Below, piece after piece: positions 13,801 to 22,183 of a DNA stretch of 64,000 nt. Within the stretch, counting starts at the first letter, position 1. Every line of letters begins with the position of its first letter. The notes below the pieces were generated by a model. The model was not told the DNA's origin and ran no database searches. It saw only the letters and a list, made by a program, of their open reading frames with translations. The stretch comes from a virus. The stretch is taken from the IMG/VR virus record IMGVR_UViG_3300045283_000318, positions 1-64,000 of that record. The stretch is one strand, 5' to 3'. A program made the translations under genes and the position numbers.

Positions 13801-14306
13801 AACCATTCAGAATTTCGCACAAAAAACTGCTTGCCCTGCTCCATTACGATCCCGAAACAGGGATTTGGACTTGGCTGCAAGGCAGATGTGCAGGCAAGCG
13901 GGCGGATTTGAACAAACCGCCGCGAGGATATCGCAAAGTCACTTTTTGGCGAAACGCTGAAGGTAAACAAAGACACGTTGCTGCTCACCGGCTTGCTTGG
14001 TTTTACATGACAAAGCGGTGGCCAAAAAAGGGGATAGACCACAAAGATGGTGTTACCTCAAACAACACATGGATTAATTTGCGAGAAGCCGATCAGTCGC
14101 AAAACAACGCAAATTCCCGCCCAAGAATAGGGACTTCCGAACTTAAAGGCGTTTCCTGGCATTCCCGGAAAAAGAAATGGACTGCGCAAATTCGATTTCG
14201 CGGCATTACAAAACATCTGGGGCAATTTGATTCGGCAGAAGATGCGCACGCCGTTTATTGCGCTGAGGCAAACAGACTACATGGAGATTTTGCTCGTGTC
14301 GCTTAA
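13797..14306 (+). CDS. HNH endonuclease with AP2 DNA-binding domain
   Basis: 169 residues. N-terminal half: LLHYDPETGIWTW, VAAHRLAWFYMTKRWP and GIDHKDGVTSNNTWINLREA give the H-N-H catalytic set (HR, DH, N...N). C-terminal half: LKGVSWHSRKKKWTAQIRF and KHLGQFDSAEDAHAVYCAEA form an AP2 domain. This is the standard free-standing phage homing nuclease. It is inserted in frame overlap (GTGA) in the replication operon and is more AT-rich than its neighbours. Paralogue at 18784. Confidence 0.9.
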   Translation: MKPFRISHKKLLALLHYDPETGIWTWLQGRCAGKRADLNKPPRGYRKVTFWRNAEGKQRHVAAHRLAWFYMTKRWPKKGIDHKDGVTSNNTWINLREADQSQNNANSRPRIGTSELKGVSWHSRKKKWTAQIRFRGITKHLGQFDSAEDAHAVYCAEANRLHGDFARVA

Positions 14307-14529
14307 AGCTCATGAGGCTGCAAAAGTCTGGCGCATCAAGCGCAAGCTGACTCTCGACCAGCTGGCGGAACTGACTGGGTACTCGGTCCCTGCCATCCGC
14401 AAGTTCGAGCAGGGTGCGCGCAACAGCAAGGCTGGCGAGGCCCACAGCGAGTGGACGGTCCAGCGCTACCGGATGGCCTGTGCCGGAGCCGAGGCCCAGT
14501 TGCGAACGGGGAGGACGTTTTCGTGGTGA
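14296..14529 (+). CDS. XRE-type HTH regulator
   Basis: 77 residues from a GTG with GGAG nine bases upstream; an ATG at 14281 is an alternative. VWRIKRKLTLDQLAELTGYS then VPAIRKFEQGAR is a textbook XRE helix-turn-helix (LTLDQLAELTGYSVPAIRKFE). It overlaps the end of the HNH gene. Probably regulates phage transcription. Confidence 0.7.
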   Translation: MSLKAHEAAKVWRIKRKLTLDQLAELTGYSVPAIRKFEQGARNSKAGEAHSEWTVQRYRMACAGAEAQLRTGRTFSW

Positions 14530-14849
14530 TTCGGTACAACGGGATCGAGATCGACAGCGGAGCGCAGGAGATACGACATCGCGGTCGCAAATGGGCCGCC
14601 TGTCGGAAGGAAACCACGACTTTCCTTGGTCTGCAATCCTTGATTTGTGGCGGCGGGCTGAGCACCGCGCAGATGTTCTGGATCATGTATGGCGACGATC
14701 CCGATGGCGGTCCCGATCTCGGCTATCGTGTCGTTGGCATCCGGCTTAATCAGTGGCGGCCTTTTTTCGGTGCCCTTGCTTTGGAATTGCGCAAGGTCAA
14801 GACCGCCGGTGTGGTTTTCTACAGCCTCGAACCCAAGCACGAGTTTTGA
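14523..14849 (+). CDS. Winged-helix-like protein
   Basis: 108 residues; GTG start with GGGAGG eight bases upstream, overlapping the HTH stop. ETTTFLGLQSLICGGGLSTA, then MFWIMYGDDPDGGPD, then VVGIRLNQWRPFFGALALEL has the spacing of an OmpR-like winged helix (E..lL..L...vs...l...l...vv...v..LR.kl). Likely acts with the adjacent XRE protein. Confidence 0.5.
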   Translation: MVIRYNGIEIDSGAQEIRHRGRKWAACRKETTTFLGLQSLICGGGLSTAQMFWIMYGDDPDGGPDLGYRVVGIRLNQWRPFFGALALELRKVKTAGVVFYSLEPKHEF

Positions 14850-14851
14850 CC

Positions 14852-15172
14852 GTGGATCCTGACGCCCAGTTCTTCACTGATCACCCGGATAGACGCGCCC
14901 GCATCCGCTTGCCCGGAGGACCGGCTCCCATGCGCGATCGCCAGCGTGCCGTGCACTTCCTGAGCGAGTCCGAGATGGAGTTCCGCTCGCTTGGGCCCCA
15001 CGATAAGGGCCGCCGACGGATTTTGGTCTGGCGGCCGCCACCTGATCACCCGACGCATCCGAATCACTTGCTCAAGATTCCGTTCCTGCTGTTCGCCGAC
15101 GAGACGGTGGAGGACAGGGACGACGTGCTGTTGCCAATCGTTCACGACATCATGAAACAGGCGGCGAATTGA
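14852..15172 (+). CDS. Conserved phage protein of the DHPDRxARIRxP type
   Basis: 106 residues from a GTG two bases after the upstream stop. FFTDHPDRRARIRLPGG, EMEFRSLGPHDKGRRRILVW and IPFLLFADETVEDRDDVLLP form a pattern I recall from phages where it lies just before DNA polymerase. It ends in the TGATG of the polymerase start. Function unknown. Confidence 0.65.
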   Translation: MDPDAQFFTDHPDRRARIRLPGGPAPMRDRQRAVHFLSESEMEFRSLGPHDKGRRRILVWRPPPDHPTHPNHLLKIPFLLFADETVEDRDDVLLPIVHDIMKQAAN

Positions 15173-17046
15173 TGCGTCCAGTTGTCATTGATTTCGAAAC
15201 GTTCTATGACCCAAAAAACCTCCGCGGGGATCCGGAACCGTACACATTGTCGGTCATGAATACTGAAAGCTATGTGCGGGACCAGCGATTCGAAGCGCAC
15301 GGTGCCGCCGTCAAATGGTCGGCCGCCACCTCTGCGGTTTGGTACGACGAGAAGGATTTGCGCTACCAACTGCAGCAAGAAGATTGGTCTGACGTTTTCC
15401 TGATTTCCCACCATGCTCAATTCGATCACCTGATCCTGTCGCACCATTACGATGTGCATCCGAAGATGTCCGGCTGCACAATGTCGCAAGCGAGGTTGAT
15501 GCTCGGAAACCACATTAGCGTCAGTCTCGACTCGGTGCGCAAGGAGTTCGGCTTCCCGCCCAAGATCACGCCTTATAATTTGTTCGCGGGCAAGCATTGG
15601 GCTGAGATGGATCAGTACACACGGGATCAGGTCGCGTCCGGCGCTGTCGACGAAGTCGAATCGATCTGGAAGCTGTTCGGCATACTTATGAAAATGGGCT
15701 TTCCGGCCGAAGAATTGGAAATTGTCGATTCCACGGTCAAGATGTTCACCGAGCCCGAATTGATTGGCGACAGCCAAGTGTTCGCAAAGGTCTGGGAGCA
15801 CGAGGCGGTCCGCAAACAGCAGATGCTTGAGAAGCTTCAGGTCACCGCCAAGGATCTCGGTTCCGACGAGGTGTTCGCCTCGCTGCTGCGCGCCCGCGGC
15901 GTTGAGCCTGAAACCAAGGTAACCGACAAGGGTAACACCAAGTTCGCCTTTGCCAAGACCGACCCGTTCATGGAGGAGTTGCAACAGGATGAAGACGAGG
16001 AGGTTAGGGCTCTTGCGGAAGCTCGCTTGGGAACGAAATCTACGCTCCTGCAGACCCGCGCGGCGACGCTGGGCTGGATGGCAAGTCGGGGACCTCTGTG
16101 TGTCTACCTGCGCTACGCTGGCGCTCATACAAGCCGTTGGTCGGGGGGAGACGACACAAATTTTCAGAACTGGACCAATGGATCGGAAATCAATTCAGCA
16201 GTTGTCGCACCTGATGGATGGCTGATTGCCGAGCCCGATGCGTCGCAGATCGAATGCCGCCTCCTGAACTTTTGTGCTGGCCAATGGGACAAGGTCGAGG
16301 AATTTCACAGCGGCAAGGACCCCTATATCGGCGTCGCCAGCGCCTTCTACAAGAAACAGATCAATAAGAAGGACCACCCGCTCGAGCGCCAGCTCGGAAA
16401 GATTGTGGAATTGCAGGCCGGTTACCAGTCCGGTGGCAACAAGATTCGGTCCACCGTACGTGTCAAGTCGGGCGGCAAGATACTTTTGACACCGGCTGAG
16501 GGTGTCGAGGCGCGCGATGCCTACCGCGACACGCACTTGGCCATCTCCAACAAAACCGACGGCTATTGGCAACAGGGCGAGCAATGCATCCGCCGCATGG
16601 CCAACTTCGAGTCTTACGACTGGAGTCCGTTTCGGGTCAGGTGTGACAAGGCAGCCGGCAAGCGTCGCATCGTGCTACCGAACGGTATCGAACTTAAGTA
16701 CGACACCCTTGAATTTTTTTCCGATCCGGATGACGGCGACCGCTATTGGCGCTTGAAGACTCGCAAAGGTTGGGTCAAACTGTACGGCGGCAAGCTTGTG
16801 GAAAACATTATCCAAGCCCTTGCGCGCGTCGTCGTGTCTCAAGCCATGATTCGACTGAAAAAACTGGGTTACCGTTGCAAGAATACCAAACACGACTCGC
16901 TGTGGCTCTTGATTCCGAAAGACGGTCAGATCGAACGTCACAAGCAGATCATTCTGGCCGAGATGAGCAGGGAATTGCCGTGGTTGCCGGAGTGCCCGCT
17001 GGCGGCCGAGTTCAAGGGTGAGCCGTCGGAAAGGATTACGTGGTGA
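15172..17046 (+). CDS. Family A DNA polymerase with 3'-5' exonuclease domain
   Basis: 624 residues from the ATG in the TGATG overlap. Exonuclease domain: VVIDFET (D7, E9), ISHHAQFDHLIL and YTRDQVASGAVDEVES (Exo I-III). Polymerase: motif A AEPDASQIECRLL with the metal-binding Asp near 354, motif B LGKIVELQAGYQSGG near 408, motif C TKHDSLWLLI near 573. Motif C reads His-Asp-Ser where most family A enzymes have His-Asp-Glu. No 5'-nuclease domain. This is the replicative polymerase of the phage. Confidence 0.95.
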   Translation: MRPVVIDFETFYDPKNLRGDPEPYTLSVMNTESYVRDQRFEAHGAAVKWSAATSAVWYDEKDLRYQLQQEDWSDVFLISHHAQFDHLILSHHYDVHPKMSGCTMSQARLMLGNHISVSLDSVRKEFGFPPKITPYNLFAGKHWAEMDQYTRDQVASGAVDEVESIWKLFGILMKMGFPAEELEIVDSTVKMFTEPELIGDSQVFAKVWEHEAVRKQQMLEKLQVTAKDLGSDEVFASLLRARGVEPETKVTDKGNTKFAFAKTDPFMEELQQDEDEEVRALAEARLGTKSTLLQTRAATLGWMASRGPLCVYLRYAGAHTSRWSGGDDTNFQNWTNGSEINSAVVAPDGWLIAEPDASQIECRLLNFCAGQWDKVEEFHSGKDPYIGVASAFYKKQINKKDHPLERQLGKIVELQAGYQSGGNKIRSTVRVKSGGKILLTPAEGVEARDAYRDTHLAISNKTDGYWQQGEQCIRRMANFESYDWSPFRVRCDKAAGKRRIVLPNGIELKYDTLEFFSDPDDGDRYWRLKTRKGWVKLYGGKLVENIIQALARVVVSQAMIRLKKLGYRCKNTKHDSLWLLIPKDGQIERHKQIILAEMSRELPWLPECPLAAEFKGEPSERITW

Positions 17047-17144
17047 GACTCCCTATCATCTACTGGTCCCCCGCCAATCCATGGTGGTGGAGCTGGCATC
17101 GTTTCCTGTACTGGGAGCGAACAAGAAGAGGATTGCATTACTGA
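17043..17144 (+). CDS. 33-residue Trp-rich peptide
   Basis: GTG overlaps the polymerase stop (GTGA) and its own stop overlaps the next ATG (TGATG), so it is coupled on both sides. The sequence includes IYWSPANPWWWSWHRFLYW, with six Trp in 33 residues and a basic end. It could insert in membranes or bind an aromatic pocket of a partner. No homologue recalled. Confidence 0.5.
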   Translation: MRLPIIYWSPANPWWWSWHRFLYWERTRRGLHY

Positions 17145-17311
17145 TGCCCTGGACCCTCGTCGACGACACCAACGACCAGATCAATGTGCGCGCCGTGATC
17201 AACATCAAGACGGAACGGCACGAATTGCGCGCCTTGATCGATGCTCTCACCAACCGTGCAGTCCAACTCGACAAACCCAAGGAGATCACCGATGAACGAC
17301 GCGATGCCTGA
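17144..17311 (+). CDS. Small hypothetical protein
   Basis: 55 residues: MPWTLVDDTNDQINVRAVIN then a charged helix ERHELRALIDALTNRAVQLD. Start in the TGATG overlap. No family recognised. Confidence 0.5.
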   Translation: MPWTLVDDTNDQINVRAVINIKTERHELRALIDALTNRAVQLDKPKEITDERRDA

Positions 17312-17639
17312 CTTCGAGCAGACGACTGTTCCTCCCGCCAATGAGTATCCGAAGCCGAAAAAGCCGCGGCGGAAGCCGACCAGGAAGAAGGCCCGGAAAG
17401 CGGCTGTTCTCGTCGATCGCAGCGCCGCGATTCGCTTCGGGAAGGCCAAAGCGAAGAAGCGCAAGGCTGTTGCCAAGCGCCGCGGCCGGCCGCCGGGCGC
17501 CCTTGGCAAGCCCAAAATTGCGGCAACGGTCACTGCCGAAATGCGAACCGACGTCGTCGCGTTCATCCAGAACGTTCTCGGCATCGCGGTGGAGCCGTGG
17601 CGGGCCAAGATCCTGCGAAACATGTTGAGGGAAGCATGA
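17292..17639 (+). CDS. Lys-rich protein with AT-hook-like motif
   Basis: 115 residues, overlapping its neighbours. Residues 20-75 are Lys/Ala/Pro/Arg-rich (KPRRKPTRKKARKAAVL), resembling histone H1 tails, and contain KRRGRPPGALGKPK with the RGRP core of an AT-hook. The C-terminal 40 residues (MRTDVVAFIQNVLGIAVEPW) are helical. Likely binds DNA non-specifically, perhaps in replication or nucleoid takeover. Confidence 0.6.
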   Translation: MNDAMPDFEQTTVPPANEYPKPKKPRRKPTRKKARKAAVLVDRSAAIRFGKAKAKKRKAVAKRRGRPPGALGKPKIAATVTAEMRTDVVAFIQNVLGIAVEPWRAKILRNMLREA

Positions 17640-17767
17640 ACACCTTCGCCGCCGAGCTCCAGGAGCTGATCACCCGCCACCGTGACATTCCCGGCACGGT
17701 GCTGGCGGATCTCGTCGACGACCTCGAGGCAGAGGCCGAGAAGCTGGTCGAAGAAATCAATGCCTGA
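17636..17767 (+). CDS. 43-residue acidic helical protein
   Basis: ATGA overlap with the Lys-rich gene. RDIPGTVLADLVDDLEAEAE then KLVEEINA: a single amphipathic acidic helix. Its charge complements the basic upstream protein; a complex is possible but not shown. Confidence 0.5.
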   Translation: MNTFAAELQELITRHRDIPGTVLADLVDDLEAEAEKLVEEINA

Positions 17768-18482
17768 CTTCCCCGACATCCCGCCGTTTCTCGATCGCCG
17801 TGCAGGAGCGCCCGTGCAGAATTTCGCCAAGCCTCTCGTATATTCCTACACCCTGCTTAAAACGTCGGACACCTGCCTGTACAAGTGCTTCAGGCAGTAC
17901 GTGAAGCGTGATCTGCCGTTCGATAAAACTCCGGAGATCGATTACGGCAACAAGGTCCATGAGGCGATGGAGTTGCGGATCGGCGGCAAGCCGCTGCCTC
18001 ACGATATGATCCACTGGGAGCCGATCGTATCGGCCTACGTCGATCGGAAGGCGAAACCGGAGAAGAAAACCGGCATCACCAAGGATTGCAAACCGACCGG
18101 CTTCTTCGACAGGGACGTCTGGCTGCGGTGCAAGATTGACGTCACCATGCTCAACGGCACCAACGTGTTCATATCCGATTTCAAAACGGGCAATCCCAAG
18201 TACGAAGACCCATTCGAATTGGAAATCCAGGCGCTGACGCTGAAGGCTGCGATCCCGGCAATTACCAGGATCGCGGGGCATTATGCATGGTTGCGCGAGA
18301 ACCGGATCGGCGAGCCGCATGATCTGTCCGACTTCGCCGCGACGTGGGCCAAGATCAATAACAAAGTGGAGGTTATTGAAGATTGTATGGCGAGTGGTGA
18401 GTGGCCCAAGACCAAGAATCCGCTTTGTGGCTGGTGTGGCGTTTTGGACTGCGAGTTCAATCTGAAGAGGCAGCAGTCGTGA
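17760..18482 (+). CDS. PD-(D/E)XK nuclease, Cas4/RecB-like
   Basis: 240 residues from the ATG that overlaps the upstream stop. YGNKVHEAMELRIG supplies the RecB-family His; KIDVTML and VFISDFKTGNPK give the D-x(n)-D-x-K catalytic set; LEIQALTLKAA is the QxxxY-like helix. An N-terminal Cys pair (CLYKCFRQYVK) and a C-terminal PLCGWCGVLDCEF suggest a Cas4-type iron-sulfur cluster. Probably processes DNA ends during replication or recombination, together with the VRR-NUC protein that follows. Confidence 0.85.
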   Translation: MPDFPDIPPFLDRRAGAPVQNFAKPLVYSYTLLKTSDTCLYKCFRQYVKRDLPFDKTPEIDYGNKVHEAMELRIGGKPLPHDMIHWEPIVSAYVDRKAKPEKKTGITKDCKPTGFFDRDVWLRCKIDVTMLNGTNVFISDFKTGNPKYEDPFELEIQALTLKAAIPAITRIAGHYAWLRENRIGEPHDLSDFAATWAKINNKVEVIEDCMASGEWPKTKNPLCGWCGVLDCEFNLKRQQS

Positions 18483-18787
18483 CGCCAGAGGGGTGGGAAA
18501 AGAAGGACGTGGACGCGTGGCTGAAAAAACTAGACCCCGACCTTGTCTGGCATCACAAGACGATTACCATGGGCTTCGGCGCGTCCGGGGCACCTGACTA
18601 CGTGCTGTGCCTCAAGGGAGCGATGTGGGGGCTGGAGATCAAAAGGCCAGGGAAGTCGGCAACAGTGATCCAGCAAAAACGAATGGACGCGATCCGTAAG
18701 GCCGGCGGGCACGCCGTTGCCGGTACCGCGGAGGTCGTGATCATGGAATTGACGCGATGGTTGGCGGCGAGAGGGATTGCGGCGTGA
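18479..18787 (+). CDS. VRR-NUC domain nuclease
   Basis: 102 residues; GTG overlaps the upstream stop. TMGFGASGAPDYVLCLKG, then WGLEIKRPGKSATVIQQKRM, then IRKAGGHAVAGTAEVV contain the PD, E-x-K and Q-x3-R features of VRR-NUC holiday-junction or flap nucleases, at the usual stand-alone phage length. It works next to the helicase and RecB-like nuclease. Confidence 0.85.
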   Translation: MTPEGWEKKDVDAWLKKLDPDLVWHHKTITMGFGASGAPDYVLCLKGAMWGLEIKRPGKSATVIQQKRMDAIRKAGGHAVAGTAEVVIMELTRWLAARGIAA

Positions 18788-19353
18788 CCGCGGTAACGCC
18801 TGAACAAAAAGTCAGAGCAGCTAAACGCGCTATGGCGCATTACTATGCGCACAAAGGAACACGCTACAGCATCACGCAAGAGCGTCTGAAGGAATTTTTG
18901 CATTATAATCCGAGCACCGGAGTGTTGAAATGGATCAAGCAAAAAGGGTCTAGAAAGCCAGGAGATATAGTAGCTACTGCTAACAACAGCGGTTACATCC
19001 AATTGCGTTTTGATGGGTGCATCTATTTAGCGCAAAAAATAATTTATTTTTATATGACTGGCGAGTGGCCGCCACTAGATATAGATCACAAAAATAGAAA
19101 CGGCTCAAGCAATCGTTGGAAAAATTTACGACTAGCAACTAAACCGCAAAACTTAGGAAACACGGGTAAGTGGAAAAACAATACTTCGGGATTTAAAGGT
19201 GTTTGTCGCGTGCACAACAGCAAACGCTTTCTTTGGCGCGCCGAAATATGCGTCGATGGAGTGCGATACCGTTTAGGGCACTTCGAAACGGCTAAAGCAG
19301 CGAGTAAAGCTTACAATAAAAAGGCGAAAGAGCTTCGCGGTGAATTCGCATGA
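18784..19353 (+). CDS. HNH endonuclease with AP2 domain
   Basis: 189 residues; GTG overlaps the VRR-NUC stop. LKEFLHYNPSTGVLKWIKQK, then PLDIDHKNRNGSSNRWKNLR carry the DH...N...N motif; FKGVCRVHNSKRFLWRAEIC and YRLGHFETAKAASKAYNKKA are the AP2 domain. Markedly AT-richer than its neighbours, which marks it as an insert between two replication genes. The leading HR of the HNH set is less clear here (IYLAQKIIYFYM), so activity is uncertain. Confidence 0.85.
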   Translation: MTAVTPEQKVRAAKRAMAHYYAHKGTRYSITQERLKEFLHYNPSTGVLKWIKQKGSRKPGDIVATANNSGYIQLRFDGCIYLAQKIIYFYMTGEWPPLDIDHKNRNGSSNRWKNLRLATKPQNLGNTGKWKNNTSGFKGVCRVHNSKRFLWRAEICVDGVRYRLGHFETAKAASKAYNKKAKELRGEFA

Positions 19354-20942
19354 GTTTCTGGATCGACGAGTCTAGAAATCTGATTGTGTACCCGGGCCAG
19401 CCCGGCGCGCTCGCGCAATACATCCCCGACCTCAAGCCGATCAATGGGTCGTACTTCGCATTTCCGAAGACGTTGGCGAATTTGCAGACGTCGGCTTATT
19501 ACAACTATCCAACGCCGCCGGTGGTGACTGATTCGACATACGACTTTCCGATCGCTCCGCCATTCAAGCCACTGCCTCACCAGAAGGTGATGACGAACTT
19601 CAGTGTGCTGCACCGGCGCATGTTCAATCTGTCGGACATGGGGACGATGAAGACGATATCGACCCTGTGGGCCGCCGACTTCCTGATGAGGCAGCATGCT
19701 CCTGGAACATTTCGCGCTGTTGTGGTCGCCCCATTATCGACACTCGAACGGGTGTGGGCCAGTGCCATCTTCAAAAATTTCCTCGGCCGTCGCACGTTTG
19801 AAATCCTCCACGGCACTCCCGCTAAACGTTCGGAACTACTCGCTGCTGATGTTGACTTCTACATCATCAACTTCGACGGTGTCGGCACAGGCGCCCACAC
19901 TCGACGAAAGTTCGAGATCGCCGGATTTTGTCGAGAGCTTCGAGATCGGGCAGACATACGTCTTGCCGTTATTGACGAGGCCAGCGCCTACAAGGACCCT
20001 GGAACTCTTCGGCACAAAATCGCCCGGGAAGTCCTCGGACATCGCGAATACCTCTGGCTTCTGACCGGCACGCCCACACCCAACGCCCCCACCGACGCCT
20101 ACGGACTGGCGAAGCTGGTGAACAACGCCTTGGGCAAGTCCAAGACCGGGTTCAAGCTCGACACCATGTTCCAGGTACAGCCGAACTCGTTCAAGTGGGT
20201 ACCGAAGAAGGACGGCTACGAGAAGGCCGCGGCGCTGCTATCGCCGTCGATCCGCTACGACCTCAAGGACGTGTGGAACGGGCCCGAATGCGTGACGCAG
20301 CAGCGGTCGGTCGAACTGACGCCAGACCAGTCGCGCATGATGAAGACGCTCAAGCGCGATTTGCAGGTGACGATGGGATCGGGCACCGCGGTGAGTGCCG
20401 TCAACGAGGCGGCCGCACGCCAGAAGTTCATCCAGATCTCGCTTGGCGCCGTTTACGACAGCGAGCACAAGGTGCACCATGCGGATGCCCGCCCACGTAT
20501 CCATGCCCTGCACGAGATCCTGGACGAGGCGCCTGGCAAGACCCTGATATTCGCCCCGCTGACGTCGGTGGTCGAGATGCTGAAGCGAGAGCTTCAAAGC
20601 AAGCGCAAGGTCGAGATCGTCAACGGCAACACCAGCCAGAAAGATCGATCCCGCATCTTCGCTGAGTTCCAGGAAGGCGACCTCGACGACATCATCGCTG
20701 ATCCCGGCACCATGGCACACGGGCTTGACTTGTGGATGGCGCGGACCGTGATCTGGTACGGAACATCCGACAAAGCCGAGCTCTACGCGCAGGCCAACCG
20801 CCGCGCGCACCGGCCCGGTCAGAAGTTTCCGGTCAACATTGTCCAGATCGTGTCGAACTCGTTGGAGATCGAGATTTTCCGGCGCCTCGAAAATAATCTG
20901 AGCCTGCAAGGATCGCTCTTGACAATCATCCAGAGTTCGTAG
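19350..20942 (+). CDS. SNF2-like DEAD/DEAH-box helicase
   Basis: 530 residues, ATGA overlap with the HNH gene. SDMGTMKTISTLW (near 94) is a Walker A with GxxKT retained; VVVAPLSTLERVW is motif Ia; LAVIDEASAYK (near 205) is motif II; LLTGTPTPNAP is motif III; NRRAHRPGQ (near 482) is motif VI. This is the phage SNF2-family ATPase that remodels DNA-protein complexes or branched DNA. An N-terminal 75-residue beta domain precedes it. Confidence 0.9.
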   Translation: MSFWIDESRNLIVYPGQPGALAQYIPDLKPINGSYFAFPKTLANLQTSAYYNYPTPPVVTDSTYDFPIAPPFKPLPHQKVMTNFSVLHRRMFNLSDMGTMKTISTLWAADFLMRQHAPGTFRAVVVAPLSTLERVWASAIFKNFLGRRTFEILHGTPAKRSELLAADVDFYIINFDGVGTGAHTRRKFEIAGFCRELRDRADIRLAVIDEASAYKDPGTLRHKIAREVLGHREYLWLLTGTPTPNAPTDAYGLAKLVNNALGKSKTGFKLDTMFQVQPNSFKWVPKKDGYEKAAALLSPSIRYDLKDVWNGPECVTQQRSVELTPDQSRMMKTLKRDLQVTMGSGTAVSAVNEAAARQKFIQISLGAVYDSEHKVHHADARPRIHALHEILDEAPGKTLIFAPLTSVVEMLKRELQSKRKVEIVNGNTSQKDRSRIFAEFQEGDLDDIIADPGTMAHGLDLWMARTVIWYGTSDKAELYAQANRRAHRPGQKFPVNIVQIVSNSLEIEIFRRLENNLSLQGSLLTIIQSS

Positions 20943-21182
20943 AAATTACGAACTGCGAAACGTGCCGTGGTGGGAAGTTGAAAGCACCGAGGCGGTCATG
21001 AACGTCGAAGCGAATCAGCCCACGCCCCGCTCACCCCGAGGGCAAGCCAGTATAAATATCGGGGAAGTGAACAATCGGTAGACGGGGTTGCGCCCGTCCG
21101 GCACTAACTAGGTAACACAGGAGCCCGCCATGAACCCGCCGGGGTGACAAAAGCCCCGGCATCATGGCGCTAAGGACAAAGT
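20943..21182 (+). other. Gene-poor gap with two hairpins
   Basis: Two stem-loops are visible: GACGGG/CCCGTC (21081-21098) and GCCGGGG/CCCCGGC (21138-21160, loop TGACAAAAG), neither followed by a T run. A 27-codon frame (20998-21081) has poor support. The stretch probably forms a structured leader for the gene at 21183. No tRNA fold could be made. Confidence 0.4.
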
Positions 21183-21458
21183 ATGAAGCTTCGTACCGGA
21201 CGATCCGAATACAAGATTGTTCCCGTCGGCCGGGTCGATCATGCGTTTATCGAAGGTAATCAATTGCACAATCAAATGTATGATTTGATGCTTCGTCAAA
21301 TCGAATTACGAGACAGCGCGAACCTGGATTTTAGTTTTCAAGGTGTTCCAACGGTGTTTGCCATCAACCCGATCAAAAATACGATCAAATTCTGGCCGGC
21401 TCCTAACAAGCCGTATAAGGTCCGTGTCCGCTACCAGCCTCCCATGCAGGAATTTTGA
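21183..21458 (+). CDS. Hypothetical protein with WPAPNKPYxVRVRYQPP end
   Basis: 91 residues. The first half (RVDHAFIEGNQLHNQMYDLM) is helical; the second half (VFAINPIKNTIKFWPAP, then YKVRVRYQPPMQEF) is a beta-sandwich edge as found in phage adaptor or fibre-attachment proteins. Function unknown. Followed directly by the next gene via TGATG. Confidence 0.6.
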   Translation: MKLRTGRSEYKIVPVGRVDHAFIEGNQLHNQMYDLMLRQIELRDSANLDFSFQGVPTVFAINPIKNTIKFWPAPNKPYKVRVRYQPPMQEF

Positions 21459-21964
21459 TGCCCCGCAAGAAACAAACCGTCGAGCAGATGGAAGAAGAGT
21501 ACGGCACGACCGGCAAGCTGCCGCCCGCCGGCCACAACAACCCTCCCCCCGACCGCCCGACCGAATCGGACGAGCATCTGATCGCCGAGAACTTCAAGCT
21601 TGAGGACCTGATCAAGGCGGCGACCGCCAAGCTCGCGGAGTGGGCCGCCCCGCACAAGACCCGCATCAAGGCGATCGAAGACGAGCTGTTCCGGCGGCTG
21701 GCCGAGCGACAGGCCAACTCGACGCCCACGGATGCCGGCACCGCCTACATCTCCAACATCGTCAACTTCCCGATTGCCGATCGCATGGCAGTGCTGGACT
21801 TCATGCTCGACAATTGGGATCAGCCCGACTGGGGCGGCGGGCAGATGATGACTTTTAACGTCACCAAGGACGCCGTGAAGCAGTACATGGACGCCCACAA
21901 TGGCCAACTGCCGCCCGGGCTCTCAATCACTCACTTCAGTCGCTTAAATATTAAGAGGAGCTAG
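21458..21964 (+). CDS. Conserved phage protein ahead of the ssDNA-binding gene
   Basis: 168 residues. A coiled-coil region (LIKAATAKLAEWAAPHKTRI, KAIEDELFRRLAERQ) is followed by YISNIVNFPIADRMAVLDFM, MTFNVTKDAVKQYMDAH and PPGLSITHFSRLNIKRS. The last block, ending in Asn-(Ile/Val)-(Lys/Arg)-Arg-Ser, recurs in homologues I recall. The N-terminal coil recalls Gam-like DNA-end binders; inference only. Confidence 0.6.
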   Translation: MPRKKQTVEQMEEEYGTTGKLPPAGHNNPPPDRPTESDEHLIAENFKLEDLIKAATAKLAEWAAPHKTRIKAIEDELFRRLAERQANSTPTDAGTAYISNIVNFPIADRMAVLDFMLDNWDQPDWGGGQMMTFNVTKDAVKQYMDAHNGQLPPGLSITHFSRLNIKRS

Positions 21965-21966
21965 GC

Positions 21967-22179
21967 ATGACCGATTCGGAAATGCTTGACTGGTTGGAAA
22001 AGAACGCGCGGAACAGTCTCACTGGCATATCTTTTGACTGGATTCCGAGCGTTGGAGGTGAACCGTTCGGATTTCGGTTCATGCGTCGGCATTTCATCGG
22101 CGGCACGCAGAAATCCCTGCGATCCGCAATAGAAGCGGCCCACATCGAGTACGACAACCCCCTCGTCAAACGGAGCTAA
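21967..22179 (+). CDS. Small hypothetical protein
   Basis: 70 residues; GAGGAGC ribosome site. EMLDWLEKNARNSLTGISFD then FGFRFMRRHFIGGTQKSLRS: an alpha/beta domain common as a small phage protein, function unknown. Sits between two replication-associated genes. Confidence 0.6.
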   Translation: MTDSEMLDWLEKNARNSLTGISFDWIPSVGGEPFGFRFMRRHFIGGTQKSLRSAIEAAHIEYDNPLVKRS

Positions 22180-22183
22180 GCCT

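Noticed and set aside
15142-16128. 328-codon minus-strand frame over the DNA polymerase
   Set aside because: The polymerase motifs are unmistakable on plus; the minus frame has no independent support.
20943-21182. Possible tRNA or tmRNA
   Set aside because: Hairpins do not assemble into a cloverleaf, and no CCA-compatible end was found.
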